Shown: positions 23,853 to 33,646, numbered from the stretch's first letter. The stretch is 64,000 nt of DNA from Leclercia sp. LSNIH1 (GCF_002902985.1 NZ_CP026167.1:1364001-1428000), one strand, 5' to 3'. Notes: generated from the sequence alone by a model not told the origin. A program made the numbers and translations.

Positions 23853-24794
23853 ATGAATACCGCTCTGCCTGCACCGCTTTTCTCCCGTAAAAACATCGTG
23901 TTCGCCAGCGCTACGCTGTGCTGTCTGCTATGGGGTAGCTCCTATCCCGCGATCAAGAGTGGCTACGAACTCTTTCATATCGCCACCAACGACATTCCAT
24001 CAAAAGTGGTCTTTGCGGGTTATCGCTTTGTTTTTGCTGGCCTGCTATTGCTGCTGCTCGCTTTGGCCCAGCGCAAGCCGATTGGTCGGCTCAGCCCGCG
24101 CCAGTTCGGGCAACTGACGATACTGGGCCTGACGCAGACGACGATCCAGTACACGTTCTTTTATATCGGTCTGGCATACACAACGGGCGCCAAAGGGTCG
24201 ATCATGAACGCGACCGCCACCTTCTTCAGCGTCATGCTGGCGCACTTTATCTATCAGAACGACAGGATCAGCTACAACAAAGCCCTCGGTTGTATCCTCG
24301 GGTTTGCCGGGGTGATGATCGTGAACTTTAACAGCGGTTTGCAGGACTTCCACTTCGTCTGGAACGGGGATGGTTTTGTGGTGCTGGCGGCGTTTATCCT
24401 CTCTGCCGCCACGCTGTACGGCAAACGCATCTCGCAGACGGTGGATCCGATGGTGATGACCGGCTGGCAGCTGGCGATAGGTGGGGTGATGCTGGTGGCA
24501 GGCGGCTATATCACCGGCGGAACGCTGGCCGTTCCCAGCGTCAAAGCGGCGGCCATCCTGGGCTACCTGACTCTGCTCTCCTCGGTGGCGTTTGCACTGT
24601 GGAGTTTGCTGCTGAAACACAACCGCGTCAGTATGATCGCCCCGTTCAACTTCTTAGTGCCGGTGGCCGGAACCGTCCTCTCGGCCATTTTCCTCGGTGA
24701 AAATATCCTGGAGATCAAATATGTCGTGGCGCTGGTGCTGGTCTGCTCTGGGATCTGGTGGGTGAATAAAGTCAGTGGAAAAGAGGCCCGGTAA
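23853..24794 (+). CDS. EamA/DMT-family transporter
   Basis: Inner-membrane drug/metabolite transporter, probably an exporter; substrate unknown. 313 residues from ATG 23853 (MNTALPAP), about ten membrane segments in two EamA repeats, with WGSSYPAIK in the first and APFNFLVPVAGTVLSAIFLGE in the second. The ribosome site is weak; a TTG at 23841 is an alternative start. It replaces the E. coli yjfZ/ytfA stretch. Its last codons run into a REP palindrome at 24786-24811. It converges on ytfB with 23 bases between. Confidence 0.88.
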   Translation: MNTALPAPLFSRKNIVFASATLCCLLWGSSYPAIKSGYELFHIATNDIPSKVVFAGYRFVFAGLLLLLLALAQRKPIGRLSPRQFGQLTILGLTQTTIQYTFFYIGLAYTTGAKGSIMNATATFFSVMLAHFIYQNDRISYNKALGCILGFAGVMIVNFNSGLQDFHFVWNGDGFVVLAAFILSAATLYGKRISQTVDPMVMTGWQLAIGGVMLVAGGYITGGTLAVPSVKAAAILGYLTLLSSVAFALWSLLLKHNRVSMIAPFNFLVPVAGTVLSAIFLGENILEIKYVVALVLVCSGIWWVNKVSGKEAR

Positions 24795-24811
24795 GCGTTA
24801 CGCCACCGGGC
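24786..24811. repeat. Single REP unit overlapping the EamA gene stop
   Basis: GCCCGGTAAGCG...CGCCACCGGGC palindrome; the stop codon TAA lies within it. It lies between converging genes. Confidence 0.75.
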
Positions 24812-24817
24812 GAAGCG

Positions 24818-25459
24818 CTATCTGGCGCGGATGAAGCTGCCGTCAGACTGACGGGTAAACAGCACCTGCTGGCCGTTGCCGCTGTCAATGGTCAGCCCTG
24901 TCACCACGCCGCTCGCATTCTGGCGAATCTGCACCATCTGGCCGTTTTGCAGGTTACTCAGCGGCTTGCCTGGTCCCTCAACCTGCGCCATGGCATAGAC
25001 GTCGGTCGGCGGCAGGTTGTGATCGCGGAACAGCTGCGCCATCGTTTTGCCCGACTCTACACGGTAGGAACGCCACTGCTGTTCAATACCGGGAGGGGAT
25101 TGCTGGGATTGCACCGGCGCGGCGACCTGCTCCTGGGGCTGCTCTTCCTGAATCGGCTCCGGCTCAACAGGCGCGACCTGGCCGGGATCGTTAGAGGGTG
25201 ACACCAGCTGCGTTTGCATCGGCTGTGAATCTGGCTGCGGCTGCGTCTGCGAACGGAAATCCAGTTCGGCATCACGACGCACGGGCGCTGTGGCGCTGTC
25301 GTCCGCGCCCCCTGGCAGCAGAAAACCGACAATGACCATCAGCGCACCGATAATAATGCCTCTGCGGTGCAGCGGCGGCAGCGGGTCCATGATGCGAAAG
25401 TTATCTGGCGCATGCCAGATTTTCGTCAGGGTAGGTTTTAGTTCAAATGGCCCGGGCAT
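24818..25459 (-). CDS. ytfB: YtfB, OapA-domain cell-division-associated membrane protein
   Basis: 213-residue single-pass inner-membrane protein. A cytoplasmic N-terminus is followed by a membrane segment (about residues 34-51, GIIIGALMVIVGFLLPG), a long Gln/Pro-rich periplasmic linker (about 60-125) and a C-terminal LysM-like/OapA domain (about 130-213). E. coli YtfB localises to the septum and binds peptidoglycan glycans. Divergent from fklB. Confidence 0.94.
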   Translation of the reverse strand: MPGPFELKPTLTKIWHAPDNFRIMDPLPPLHRRGIIIGALMVIVGFLLPGGADDSATAPVRRDAELDFRSQTQPQPDSQPMQTQLVSPSNDPGQVAPVEPEPIQEEQPQEQVAAPVQSQQSPPGIEQQWRSYRVESGKTMAQLFRDHNLPPTDVYAMAQVEGPGKPLSNLQNGQMVQIRQNASGVVTGLTIDSGNGQQVLFTRQSDGSFIRAR

Positions 25460-25690
25460 GGCTCTCCTCCTGCTCCGCGTCTTTTTTCCTGTCCCGAGAA
25501 GTATAGTTTGCTAACTGCCTGATGAGCGTAACAAAGCCAGCTTCCGTGACACGCATTCGGGAAAAATCCAGATAGCCTCTATTGTTTCCGTTTCGTCGTA
25601 ATTTGTCATCTTTCCATAAGACAAAGTTTTACCGGATGGAAGGTGGCTGTTATGCTGCCCGCTACTTTAAATGTGATGGAAGGAAATCCC

Positions 25691-26311
25691 ATGACCACCC
25701 CGACTTTTGACACAATCGAAGCGCAGGCAAGCTACGGCATTGGTTTGCAGGTAGGACAGCAGCTGAGCGAATCAGGTCTGCAGGGTCTGTTACCTGAAGC
25801 GCTGGTGGCGGGTATCGCCGATGCGCTGGAAGGTAAACAACCAGCGGTTCCGGTAGATGTGGTTCACCGCGCGCTGCGTGAAATCCACGAACGTGCAGAC
25901 GCTGTGCGTCGCGCCCGTTTCGAAGAGATGGCTGCGGCAGGCGAGAAATTCCTTGAAGAGAACCGTGAGCGTGAAGGCGTGAACAGCACCGAAACCGGTC
26001 TGCAGTTCCGCGTTATCACCCAGGGTGAAGGTCCAATCCCGGCGCGTACCGACCACGTTCGCGTGCACTACACCGGTAAACTGATTGACGGCACCGTGTT
26101 CGACAGCTCTGTTGCCCGCGGCGAACCGGCAGAATTCCCGGTAAACGGCGTGATCCCAGGCTGGATCGAAGCCCTGACCCTGATGCCGGTGGGTTCTAAA
26201 TGGGAGCTGACTATCCCACAGAACCTGGCCTACGGCGAGCGTGGCGCTGGCGCCTCTATTCCGCCATTCAGCACCCTGGTCTTTGAAGTTGAGCTGCTGG
26301 AAATCCTGTAA
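25691..26311 (+). CDS. fklB: FklB, FKBP22 peptidyl-prolyl isomerase
   Basis: Cytosolic cis-trans prolyl isomerase. 206 residues from ATG 25691 (MTTPTFDT) with AAGGA upstream; E. coli length. An N-terminal helical dimerisation arm (1 to about 95) is followed by the FKBP domain with [17 protein letters not shown] and [21 protein letters not shown], the FK506-pocket residues. A longer frame to 25643 is not supported. Confidence 0.97.
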   Translation: MTTPTFDTIEAQASYGIGLQVGQQLSESGLQGLLPEALVAGIADALEGKQPAVPVDVVHRALREIHERADAVRRARFEEMAAAGEKFLEENREREGVNSTETGLQFRVITQGEGPIPARTDHVRVHYTGKLIDGTVFDSSVARGEPAEFPVNGVIPGWIEALTLMPVGSKWELTIPQNLAYGERGAGASIPPFSTLVFEVELLEIL

Positions 26312-26619
26312 GCGGCCTCTCCTCTTCCTCTCCCCGGCAGGGGAGGGGAAATTAGTTAAAAAACCTATAGTTACGCCCCAATCAACAGATTATCTTGCAA
26401 AAGGTCACAGTAAGTGTATTTTTGTGAGCTGTTTTGCGTGGCTTAAGTGATATGTCACTCAATTTCAACATATTGTTAACATAATATTTAAATCAAAGTA
26501 TTCATCCCGCCGATTCTTACCTAATATCGATGTGTCCTTAACCGGGGCATCGCTTTTCGACGTAATAAAGGGCCAGAAGAGCCTAAACAACACAGGCAGT
26601 AACAACAGGAAAACATCAC
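26312..26619. promoter_or_regulatory. fklB-cycA intergenic region with CA-rich cycA leader
   Basis: 308 bases. CCTCTCCCC, loop GGCA, GGGGAGGGG (26327-26348, one mismatch) forms a hairpin after fklB without a T run. The rest is A/T-rich promoter sequence. AAACAACACA (26585-26594) and AACAACA (26601-26607), directly before the cycA start, are the CA-rich type of sequence bound by the GU-rich region of the sRNA GcvB, which is known to repress cycA in E. coli. No gene seen. Confidence 0.5.
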
Positions 26620-28029
26620 ATGGTAGATCAGGTAAAAGTCGTTGCCGACGAAGAGGCACCGTCTGAACAATCGCTACGGCGAAATCTCACAAACCGTCAT
26701 ATTCAGCTTATCGCCATCGGCGGCGCTATCGGTACCGGGCTGTTTATGGGGTCAGGCAAAACCATCAGTCTTGCCGGGCCGTCGATCATTTTTGTCTATA
26801 TGATCATCGGCTTTATGCTCTTTTTCGTGATGCGGGCAATGGGCGAGCTGCTGCTCTCGAATCTCGAATACAAATCCTTTAGCGACTTTGCCTCCGACCT
26901 TCTCGGGCCGTGGGCGGGCTATTTCACCGGCTGGACCTACTGGTTCTGCTGGGTGGTGACCGGAATGGCCGACGTCGTCGCCATTACGGCTTACGCGCAG
27001 TTCTGGTTCCCGGGACTGTCGGACTGGGTGGCCTCGCTGGCGGTCATCATTCTGCTGCTGAGCCTTAACCTCGCCACCGTAAAAATGTTCGGTGAGATGG
27101 AATTCTGGTTCGCGATGATCAAAATCGTCGCCATTGTCGGCCTGATTGTGGTCGGCCTGGTGATGATCATGACCCACTTTACCTCCCCGAGCGGCGTGCA
27201 GGCCTCGTTCACCCATCTGTGGAACGACGGGGGCTGGTTCCCGAAAGGGCTGAGCGGATTCTTTGCCGGCTTCCAGATTGCGGTCTTCGCCTTTGTGGGG
27301 ATTGAGCTGGTGGGAACCACTGCCGCAGAAACCAAAGATCCTGAGAAGTCTCTGCCGCGGGCGATTAACTCCATTCCCGTGCGTATCATCATGTTCTATG
27401 TCTTCGCGCTAATCGTCATTATGTCGGTCACGCCGTGGAGCTCCGTGGTACCCAGCAAGAGCCCGTTCGTTGAGCTGTTTGTGCTGGTCGGTTTACCGGC
27501 GGCGGCAAGCCTGATTAACTTCGTGGTGCTGACCTCCGCGGCCTCTTCGGCTAACAGCGGCGTCTTCTCCACCAGCCGTATGCTGTTTGGTCTGGCGCAG
27601 GAAGGGGTGGCCCCGAGTGCGTTCGCCAAGCTCTCTAAACGTGCGGTACCGGCGAAAGGGCTGACCTTCTCCTGTATCTGTCTGCTGGGCGGCGTGGTGA
27701 TGCTCTACGTGAACCCAAGCGTGATTGGCGCGTTCACCATGATCACCACGGTTTCAGCGATCCTGTTCATGTTCGTCTGGACCATCATCCTCTGCTCGTA
27801 CCTGGTGTACCGCAAACAGCGTCCGCACCTGCATGAAAAATCCATCTATAAGATGCCGTGGGGCAAGCTGATGTGCTGGGTCTGCATGGCGTTCTTCGTG
27901 TTTGTGCTGGTACTGCTGACCCTGGAAGAGGATACCCGTCAGGCGCTGATGGTCACGCCGCTGTGGTTTATCGCGCTGGGGCTGGGCTGGCTGTTTATCG
28001 GTAAGAAGCGGATGGCTGGCATGCGTTAA
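26620..28029 (+). CDS. cycA: CycA, D-serine/D-alanine/glycine:H+ symporter
   Basis: Amino-acid permease of the APC superfamily, AAT family, taking up glycine, D-alanine, D-serine and D-cycloserine. 469 residues, 12 membrane segments; IGGAIGTGLFMGSG is the unwound TM1 substrate site and AFVGIELVGTTAAETKDPEK the conserved TM6-loop motif. AGGA lies 9 bases upstream. A REP pair follows the stop. Confidence 0.97.
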   Translation: MVDQVKVVADEEAPSEQSLRRNLTNRHIQLIAIGGAIGTGLFMGSGKTISLAGPSIIFVYMIIGFMLFFVMRAMGELLLSNLEYKSFSDFASDLLGPWAGYFTGWTYWFCWVVTGMADVVAITAYAQFWFPGLSDWVASLAVIILLLSLNLATVKMFGEMEFWFAMIKIVAIVGLIVVGLVMIMTHFTSPSGVQASFTHLWNDGGWFPKGLSGFFAGFQIAVFAFVGIELVGTTAAETKDPEKSLPRAINSIPVRIIMFYVFALIVIMSVTPWSSVVPSKSPFVELFVLVGLPAAASLINFVVLTSAASSANSGVFSTSRMLFGLAQEGVAPSAFAKLSKRAVPAKGLTFSCICLLGGVVMLYVNPSVIGAFTMITTVSAILFMFVWTIILCSYLVYRKQRPHLHEKSIYKMPWGKLMCWVCMAFFVFVLVLLTLEEDTRQALMVTPLWFIALGLGWLFIGKKRMAGMR

Positions 28030-28038
28030 TTGTGTTGT

Positions 28039-28121
28039 GCCGGGTGGCGGCTGCGCCTTACCCGGCCTACGGTTCGTTGCTTTTGTAAGCCCGGTAAGCG
28101 CTAACGCTACCGGGCTTTTTT
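28039..28121. repeat. REP/BIME pair between cycA and ytfE, terminator-like
   Basis: GCCGGGTGGCGG...TTACCCGGC (28039-28066) and GCCCGGTAGCG/CGCTTACCGGGC-type palindrome (28089-28115) followed by TTTTTTAT; the second could stop cycA transcripts. It abuts the ytfE stop. Confidence 0.82.
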
Positions 28122-28782
28122 ATTCCCCGGCCAGCGCCCGTGGGAACAGGACGTTATTCTCCAGACTGATGTGCTCCATCAGATCATCGATCATCTCGTT
28201 AATGCCGTTATACATCGCGCGCCAGGTGGTGCAGGCATCCGCAGGTGGGGTCACGTTATGGGTGATGTGCTTGATCACCTCAATCAGTTCACCGGCGTCG
28301 TCGTGCTCGCTTTCCATCACGCTGATCGGCCCCATCGCCTGGCTGCCCATTCCCTGTTTGATCATCGGGAACAGGATCTGCTCCTCTTTCATCATGTGGC
28401 TGGAGAGCTCTTCATGCAGCAGGGTCAGGTTTTTCGCCAGGCCGCGCGGAACAGAGGCTTTATCAGCATGGACGCGCTCAACTTTGGTGGCCTGCAGGAT
28501 CAGCTCCGGCAGCTGTTCGCGGTGGCGATCGTGAAAGCGCACGATGATGTGATCGATGATTTCGGCCAGCGCCACGCTGCGCCACTCTTTTTCCAGCGGC
28601 TGCTCGGCCAGCTTCGCCAGTTCTGCTTCGATGAGGTCCAGATCCAGTTCCTTACGCGTCGCGGCACGCGCCAGGGTTTGCTTACCGCCGCAGCAGTAAT
28701 CCATATCGTATTTACGAAACAGCGCGGAAGCGCGTGGGATGGAGAGCGCCAGCTCGCCTAAAGGTTGGTCGCGGAAGGCCAT
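28120..28782 (-). CDS. ytfE: YtfE/RIC, di-iron iron-sulfur cluster repair protein
   Basis: Cytosolic di-iron protein that restores Fe-S clusters after nitrosative and oxidative damage. 220 residues from ATG 28782 (MAFRDQPLG); N-terminal domain with Cys30-Cys31 in [10 protein letters not shown], then a hemerythrin-like four-helix bundle with His ligands in [21 protein letters not shown] and [11 protein letters not shown]. An NsrR palindrome lies 26 bases upstream of the start, as expected for the strongest NsrR target; nsrR itself is in this window. Confidence 0.97.
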   Translation of the reverse strand: MAFRDQPLGELALSIPRASALFRKYDMDYCCGGKQTLARAATRKELDLDLIEAELAKLAEQPLEKEWRSVALAEIIDHIIVRFHDRHREQLPELILQATKVERVHADKASVPRGLAKNLTLLHEELSSHMMKEEQILFPMIKQGMGSQAMGPISVMESEHDDAGELIEVIKHITHNVTPPADACTTWRAMYNGINEMIDDLMEHISLENNVLFPRALAGE

Positions 28783-28807
28783 GGTCGTTACCTCATCGTT
28801 ATTTGAT

Positions 28808-28830
28808 AAGGTGTATTTTAAATGCATCTT
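28808..28830 (-). promoter_or_regulatory. NsrR operator upstream of ytfE
   Basis: AAGGTGTATTT, one T, AAATGCATCTT: an 11-1-11 palindrome with two mismatches between halves, matching the known NsrR motif (AAGATGCATTT-type half-sites). Confidence 0.85.
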
Positions 28831-28958
28831 TTAGGCGAAGCTATAACCCTTTATAGGCAGGGGTAAAAAAGCGATACAGATCACAAAAAAATGCCGATTT
28901 AACTCTATGAATGGATTTAAAAAACGGGTTTAGAAACTTTTTAAAGGCACAGAGACGG

Positions 28959-28985
28959 TAAACAACCCGCTGCGCCTGCCGATAG
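28959..28985 (+). promoter_or_regulatory. Sigma-28 (FliA) promoter of the Tsr-like receptor gene
   Basis: TAAACAAC (28959-28966), 11 bases, GCCGATAG (28978-28985) against TAAAGTTT-N11-GCCGATAA; the -10 matches 7 of 8. It ends 40 bases before the ATG. Confidence 0.8.
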
Positions 28986-29025
28986 ATACAGGTCAGACAA
29001 TACCTGCATATAAAAAAGGCAACGC

Positions 29026-30675
29026 ATGTTTAAACGTATAAAAGTGATAACCCTTCTGATTTCGGTGCTGCTGGCGCTCGGGATCATGCAACTGATCTCC
29101 GCCGGCATTTTCATCAATGCGCTTAATAACGACAAAGAGAACTTCACCGTTTCCCAGGTCTCCAGCCAGAATGTGGCCGAGTTCACCGACGCCTGGATCA
29201 GCCTTAACCAGGCGCGCGTCACCCTCAACCGCGGCATGCTGCGCCTGCAAAGCAGCATGGCTTCGCAGATCAACGGCGGGCAGCTGAACGAGCTGGTCAA
29301 CACGGCAAAAAATCTGCTGGCAGACGCCCAGTCCCATTACGACAAATACTACGCGCTGCCGGAAACGCCGGGCCTGGATGAAAAACTCTCCAGCCAGCTG
29401 GAAGAGCAGTACCGCATCTACTCGGCCACCCTGACCCAGATGAACCTTCTGCTCTCCCAGGGCAACCTCGAAGATATGTTTAAGCAGAACGCCGAGCAGA
29501 AGCAGACCGCAATGCAGAAAGTCTATCGTGAATGGCGCCAGGCTCAGGCAGCCCTTACCGATAAAGGCATCGAAGATAACGAGAGCGACTACAAACGCAT
29601 CCTGTGGATCCTTTCCGGGATGATGCTTCTGGTGATCGCCGTGATTGTCTCCAGTTGGATCGCCATGCGCCGTGTGCTGCTGCTGCCGCTGCAGGAGGTC
29701 ATCGATCATATTCGCGCTATCGCCGCGGGTGACCTGACGCAGCCTGTTGACGTTCAGGGCAAAAACGAAATGGCGGTGCTGGCCTATAACGTTCACGAGA
29801 TGCAGAAGGCGCTGGCGAACACCGTAGGTGTGGTGCGTGAGGGCTCCGACACTATTTATACCGGTGCGGGCGAAATCTCCGCAGGCAGCAACGATCTCTC
29901 TTCCCGTACCGAGCAGCAGGCGGCCTCGCTGGAAGAGACCGCCGCCAGCATGGAACAGCTGACCGCCACCGTGAAGCAGAACGCCGATAATGCCCGTCAG
30001 GCGTCACGCCTGGCGCTGGATGCCTCAAGCACCGCCAAAAAAGGCGGAAACGTGGTGGAAGGGGTGGTGCGCACCATGGACGAGATCGCCAACAGTTCCA
30101 GCAAAATCGCCCAGATCACCAACGTGATTGACGGCATCGCCTTCCAGACCAACATCCTGGCGCTGAATGCGGCGGTAGAAGCGGCGCGTGCCGGGGAGCA
30201 GGGACGCGGATTTGCGGTGGTGGCAGGAGAAGTTCGCACCCTGGCCCAGCGCAGCGCCCAGGCGGCGAAAGAGATCAAAGGGCTGATTGACGACTCGGGT
30301 GCCCGGGTCAGCGCCGGTTCCGCGCTGGTGAATGAGGCCGGGGAGACGATGGCGGAGATCGTCAGCGCCGTAACCCGCGTCACCGACATTATGGGCGAAA
30401 TTGCGTCCGCCTCTGATGAGCAAAGCCGGGGTATCGATCAGGTCGGCCAGGCGGTGGCCGAGATGGATCGCGTGACCCAACAGAACGCCTCGCTGGTGGA
30501 GGAGTCTGCGGCGGCAGCGGCAGCGCTGGAAGAGCAAGCGGCACGCCTGAACGAGGCGGTGGCGGTATTTAAGATTGCGAAGGGCCCGGTGACTAAGGCT
30601 GCGCCGATGAAAACCTATGCTGCAAAAGCCAAACCGGTACAGGCGTCCACCGACGCCAACTGGGAAACCTTCTGA
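29026..30675 (+). CDS. Methyl-accepting chemotaxis protein, Tsr-like
   Basis: 549-residue chemoreceptor. TM1 about residues 7-28, a periplasmic four-helix-bundle sensor of Tar/Tsr type (about 30-188; starts [14 protein letters not shown] as in Tsr), TM2 about 191-213, HAMP, methylation helices with [20 protein letters not shown], the signalling tip [19 protein letters not shown], and the C-terminal NWETF pentapeptide that tethers CheR and CheB. It resembles Tsr throughout but the sensor domain differs, so the ligand may not be serine. Single gene with its own FliA promoter. Confidence 0.94.
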   Translation: MFKRIKVITLLISVLLALGIMQLISAGIFINALNNDKENFTVSQVSSQNVAEFTDAWISLNQARVTLNRGMLRLQSSMASQINGGQLNELVNTAKNLLADAQSHYDKYYALPETPGLDEKLSSQLEEQYRIYSATLTQMNLLLSQGNLEDMFKQNAEQKQTAMQKVYREWRQAQAALTDKGIEDNESDYKRILWILSGMMLLVIAVIVSSWIAMRRVLLLPLQEVIDHIRAIAAGDLTQPVDVQGKNEMAVLAYNVHEMQKALANTVGVVREGSDTIYTGAGEISAGSNDLSSRTEQQAASLEETAASMEQLTATVKQNADNARQASRLALDASSTAKKGGNVVEGVVRTMDEIANSSSKIAQITNVIDGIAFQTNILALNAAVEAARAGEQGRGFAVVAGEVRTLAQRSAQAAKEIKGLIDDSGARVSAGSALVNEAGETMAEIVSAVTRVTDIMGEIASASDEQSRGIDQVGQAVAEMDRVTQQNASLVEESAAAAAALEEQAARLNEAVAVFKIAKGPVTKAAPMKTYAAKAKPVQASTDANWETF

Positions 30676-30680
30676 CAGAG

Positions 30681-30756
30681 GCCGGGTGGCGCTAACGCTT
30701 ACCCGGCCTATGGAACGCATGACTTTGTAGGCCCGGCAAGCGCAGCGCCGCCGGGC
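30681..30756. repeat. REP/BIME pair between the Tsr-like gene and ytfF
   Basis: GCCGGGTGGCGC...TTACCCGGC (30681-30707) and GCCCGGCAAGCG...CGCCGCCGGGC (30731-30756). Between converging genes. Confidence 0.83.
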
Positions 30757-30761
30757 AATAA

Positions 30762-31727
30762 TTACAGCTCCGAAGCCGGAACGACCGAAATTTTTTCCGG
30801 CTTTGCTTTTACCGCAATCACCACCCCCACCACCAGCAACACAATTCCCGTGCCGGTTAACAGCGGCGGCAGGCTCTGGCGCATCAGGAAGGTATAGAGC
30901 AGACCGGCCAGGGTTTCGAAGACAATCAGCGGCCCTAAGATCACCGTCGGTAATTTCTGGCTGGCGACGTTCCAGCACAGGGCGCCCACCCATGAGCAGC
31001 AGACGGCAATCGCCAGCATCAGACCGAGAAAGACCCATGGCCGTGGCCCCAGCGGCAGGGCAAAGTCCGGCTGCTGCACGTTCAGCCATACGCAGGCGGC
31101 AAGGTAGCCCAGTAACGAGACCGGCAGTGTCACCAGCGCCTGGGCGGTGGCCCACATCATCGGATGTTTGTCGGGGTTTTCCCGCAGCCAGCGGGCGTTA
31201 CGCAGGGCGTACCATGCCCAGCAGACCACCGACACCGACGCCAGCAGGATCCCCGAAACATAGCGCCAGCCACTGCCTCCGGCCACGCCGTGACGCAGCT
31301 CGGCGATATTCACGCACACCAGCCCCAGCGCAATGGCAAACAGCCCCGGGAGCATCTTCGACCACGCCAGCTTACCATCGCGCTGGCTGTAGAGCAGGTT
31401 GGCGAACACCGGGATCACCACCGGCAGCGTGCCGATGATCATGGTCGACACCGGGGCCCCGGTACGCTGGATCGCGCTTGCCAGGCAGACGTAATAGATC
31501 AGGTTGCCCATCATCGTCAGAGACAGGGCGGTGAGCCAGTCCCGGCCTTTCAGCTGGCGTAACCGCGCCCGGCCGAGCCAGGCAATCGGCAGAGCGATCA
31601 GCCCCAGCGCCAGATAGCGCCCCATCGACTGTAGCGCCGCCGGGTATTCCGGGACGATCAGCGGCCCGACAAAAATCAGTCCCCACATTAACCCTGCAAG
31701 CAGGGCATACAACACGCCGCTAATCAT
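30762..31727 (-). CDS. ytfF: YtfF, DMT/EamA-family inner-membrane transporter
   Basis: 321 residues, about ten membrane segments, same length as E. coli YtfF. MISGVLYALLAGLMWGLIFVGP and RTGAPVSTMIIGTLPVVIPVFANLLYSQRDGKL are characteristic. It is a putative exporter; the substrate is not established. It lies 75 bases downstream of an AraC-family regulator on the same strand that is not present beside ytfF in E. coli K-12. Confidence 0.93.
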   Translation of the reverse strand: MISGVLYALLAGLMWGLIFVGPLIVPEYPAALQSMGRYLALGLIALPIAWLGRARLRQLKGRDWLTALSLTMMGNLIYYVCLASAIQRTGAPVSTMIIGTLPVVIPVFANLLYSQRDGKLAWSKMLPGLFAIALGLVCVNIAELRHGVAGGSGWRYVSGILLASVSVVCWAWYALRNARWLRENPDKHPMMWATAQALVTLPVSLLGYLAACVWLNVQQPDFALPLGPRPWVFLGLMLAIAVCCSWVGALCWNVASQKLPTVILGPLIVFETLAGLLYTFLMRQSLPPLLTGTGIVLLVVGVVIAVKAKPEKISVVPASEL

Positions 31728-31802
31728 TTTTCCCTCCCTCTGCTCTGAACCTGCTGGCAGTGTAGAAAGGCAACAGAGGGCGGTATTGTATGAGATTGCG
31801 CA

Positions 31803-32627
31803 TTAGCGCTGCGTTACCTGTTTCTGGTAGCGCACCGGCGTAATGCCATAGCGACGGGTAAAGGCCCGGGTCAGGTGCGACTGATCGGTCAGGCCCGTCG
31901 CGGCGGCCACCTCTGCCGCCGGGAGTCCCTGGGTGAGAAAGGCTTTGGCGCGCCACAGGCGGATCGCCATCAGCATCTGATGCGGCGTGACGTGAAAATG
32001 GGCTTTGAACTGGCGCTGGAAATGGTACGGGCTGAGCGACACCACCTGCGCCAGCTCGTCGAGGGTCAGGGAGTGCATATAGTTGTCATGGAGATAGTCG
32101 CGCACGCGCTCGAAGCGATGCGCCCCTTCTTTTGCGACCGGCGCATGGCGCGCCAGCGGCTGGAAGGTATCAATCAGATCCAGCAGCAGGCCCTTTTGCG
32201 CCAGCGGATCGTCGGTATGCCACAGGCCGTAGATCAGCTGACAGATCTGCTGCGAACGGCGGGGATCGTGGCGGGTGACGTCGCTGAACCACCAGTGGCG
32301 GATGCCTGTCACCTCCTCCAACAGGTCCGGTTCGAGATAGATCATCCGGTAGCGCCAGCCGTCGGCGGTTTCGGCCTCGCCGGTGTGCAGCTCGTCGGGA
32401 TTCATGGTGACGACGGAGTGGACGGGGGCGACGTACTGCGTGCCGCGATAGCGGAAGCGTTCGGCACCGGCTTCAATGGCGCCGATACCGAAGGCCTCGT
32501 GAGTGTGGGGTTCAAAGGCGTAGCGGGAGATGTGGGCGTGATACAGCTCCACGCCCGGCACCTGCGCCAGATGGCGAAAGCGCGCGCTGTCTCTCTCATC
32601 GAAAAACTGTTCAGGTACGCCTTGCAC
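31803..32627 (-). CDS. AraC-family transcriptional regulator
   Basis: 274 residues: N-terminal cupin-type sensor (about 15-160, with HISRYAFEPHTHEAFGIG and YVAPVHSVVTMNPDELHTGE) and a C-terminal pair of HTH motifs (about 170-270, SLSPYHFQRQFKAHFHVTPH and TDQSHLTRAFTRRYGITPVRYQ). Effector unknown. Its position directly upstream of ytfF suggests that it controls that exporter; this is inference. AGGCTCACC lies before the ATG. Not in the equivalent E. coli interval. Confidence 0.9.
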   Translation of the reverse strand: MQGVPEQFFDERDSARFRHLAQVPGVELYHAHISRYAFEPHTHEAFGIGAIEAGAERFRYRGTQYVAPVHSVVTMNPDELHTGEAETADGWRYRMIYLEPDLLEEVTGIRHWWFSDVTRHDPRRSQQICQLIYGLWHTDDPLAQKGLLLDLIDTFQPLARHAPVAKEGAHRFERVRDYLHDNYMHSLTLDELAQVVSLSPYHFQRQFKAHFHVTPHQMLMAIRLWRAKAFLTQGLPAAEVAAATGLTDQSHLTRAFTRRYGITPVRYQKQVTQR

Positions 32628-32708
32628 GGTGAGCCTCCTCGCGGGTCAGAGTCTCATTATCAGAGATGACCCGCAGGGATGCCACACTAATTAACCATGT
32701 TTTAACAA

Positions 32709-33557
32709 TTACAGGATGTGCTTCACGCTCTCCGCAAGCGTGGTGGTCGGGCGGCCCAGCAGGGCGCTCAGGGTGCGGCTGTCATCAAACAGACCGCCTT
32801 TCGAGGCACCGACATCGGAGTCGGCCAGCATCTCCGCCAGACCCGCCGGCAGACCCACTCCCTTCAGCGCGGCGGCAAAATCGGCTTCGCTCAGGTTCTG
32901 ATAGACCACGTTTTTACCGCTCTGGCGACTCAGCTCGGCAGCAAGCTCGCTTAATGTCCACGCCTGGTCGCCTGCCAGCTCATAAACTTTACCGGCATGA
33001 CCCTCTTCGCTGATAACGCGGGCCGCAGCGGCGGCATAGTCGGCGCGGGTGGCGGAGGCGATTTTGCCTTCACCGGCAGCACCAATAAACACGCCGTGTT
33101 CCAGCGCAGGCGGGGCGCTGGCGAGGTAGTTTTCGGTGTACCAGCCGTTACGCAGCAGAGCGTAAGGAATGCCCGATTCGGCCAGCGCTTTTTCGGTGGC
33201 GACGTGCTCCACATGCAGGCCCAGCGGGGAGGTGTCGGCATGCAGCAGGCTGGTGTAGGCGATAAATTTCACGCCCGCCGCCTTCGCCGCGTTAATGACG
33301 TTCTGGTGCTGCGGCGCACGCTGGCCCACTTCGCTGGAGGAGATCAGCAGCAGTTTATCCACGCCCGCGAGTGCGGCGGTGAAGGCAGCCTGGTCGGTAT
33401 AATCGGCCTGACGCACGGTCACGCCCTGCTGACTCAGCGCCTCAGCCTTCGCCGGGTTACGTACAATGGCGACCAGCTGGCTCGCCGGAACGGTTTTCAG
33501 CAGCTGTTCAATAACGCGTTGGCCAAGCTGGCCGGTAGCGCCTGTAATCGCGATCAT
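32709..33557 (-). CDS. qorB: QorB, NAD(P)H:quinone oxidoreductase 2
   Basis: Cytosolic NADPH-dependent quinone reductase of the atypical short-chain dehydrogenase (NmrA-like) group. 282 residues from ATG 33557 (E. coli 286). Rossmann motif GATGQLG (residues 5-11), AIVRNPAKAEALS, and LLRNGWYTENYLAS in the active region. Divergent from qorR, its likely redox-responsive repressor, over 89 bases. The longer frame to 33602 lacks support. Confidence 0.95.
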   Translation of the reverse strand: MIAITGATGQLGQRVIEQLLKTVPASQLVAIVRNPAKAEALSQQGVTVRQADYTDQAAFTAALAGVDKLLLISSSEVGQRAPQHQNVINAAKAAGVKFIAYTSLLHADTSPLGLHVEHVATEKALAESGIPYALLRNGWYTENYLASAPPALEHGVFIGAAGEGKIASATRADYAAAAARVISEEGHAGKVYELAGDQAWTLSELAAELSRQSGKNVVYQNLSEADFAAALKGVGLPAGLAEMLADSDVGASKGGLFDDSRTLSALLGRPTTTLAESVKHIL

Positions 33558-33646
33558 GATGAATATCCTTCGTCTCGGGTGAATGTTGTGGCACACTATC
33601 ACTCAAACTAACTTTTAGTAAGTACGTACAAAAAGGTAAGTATCTC

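Noticed and set aside
30025..31155. 376-codon minus-strand ORF
   Set aside because: Runs antisense through the Tsr-like receptor gene, across a REP pair and into ytfF in another frame; not a gene.
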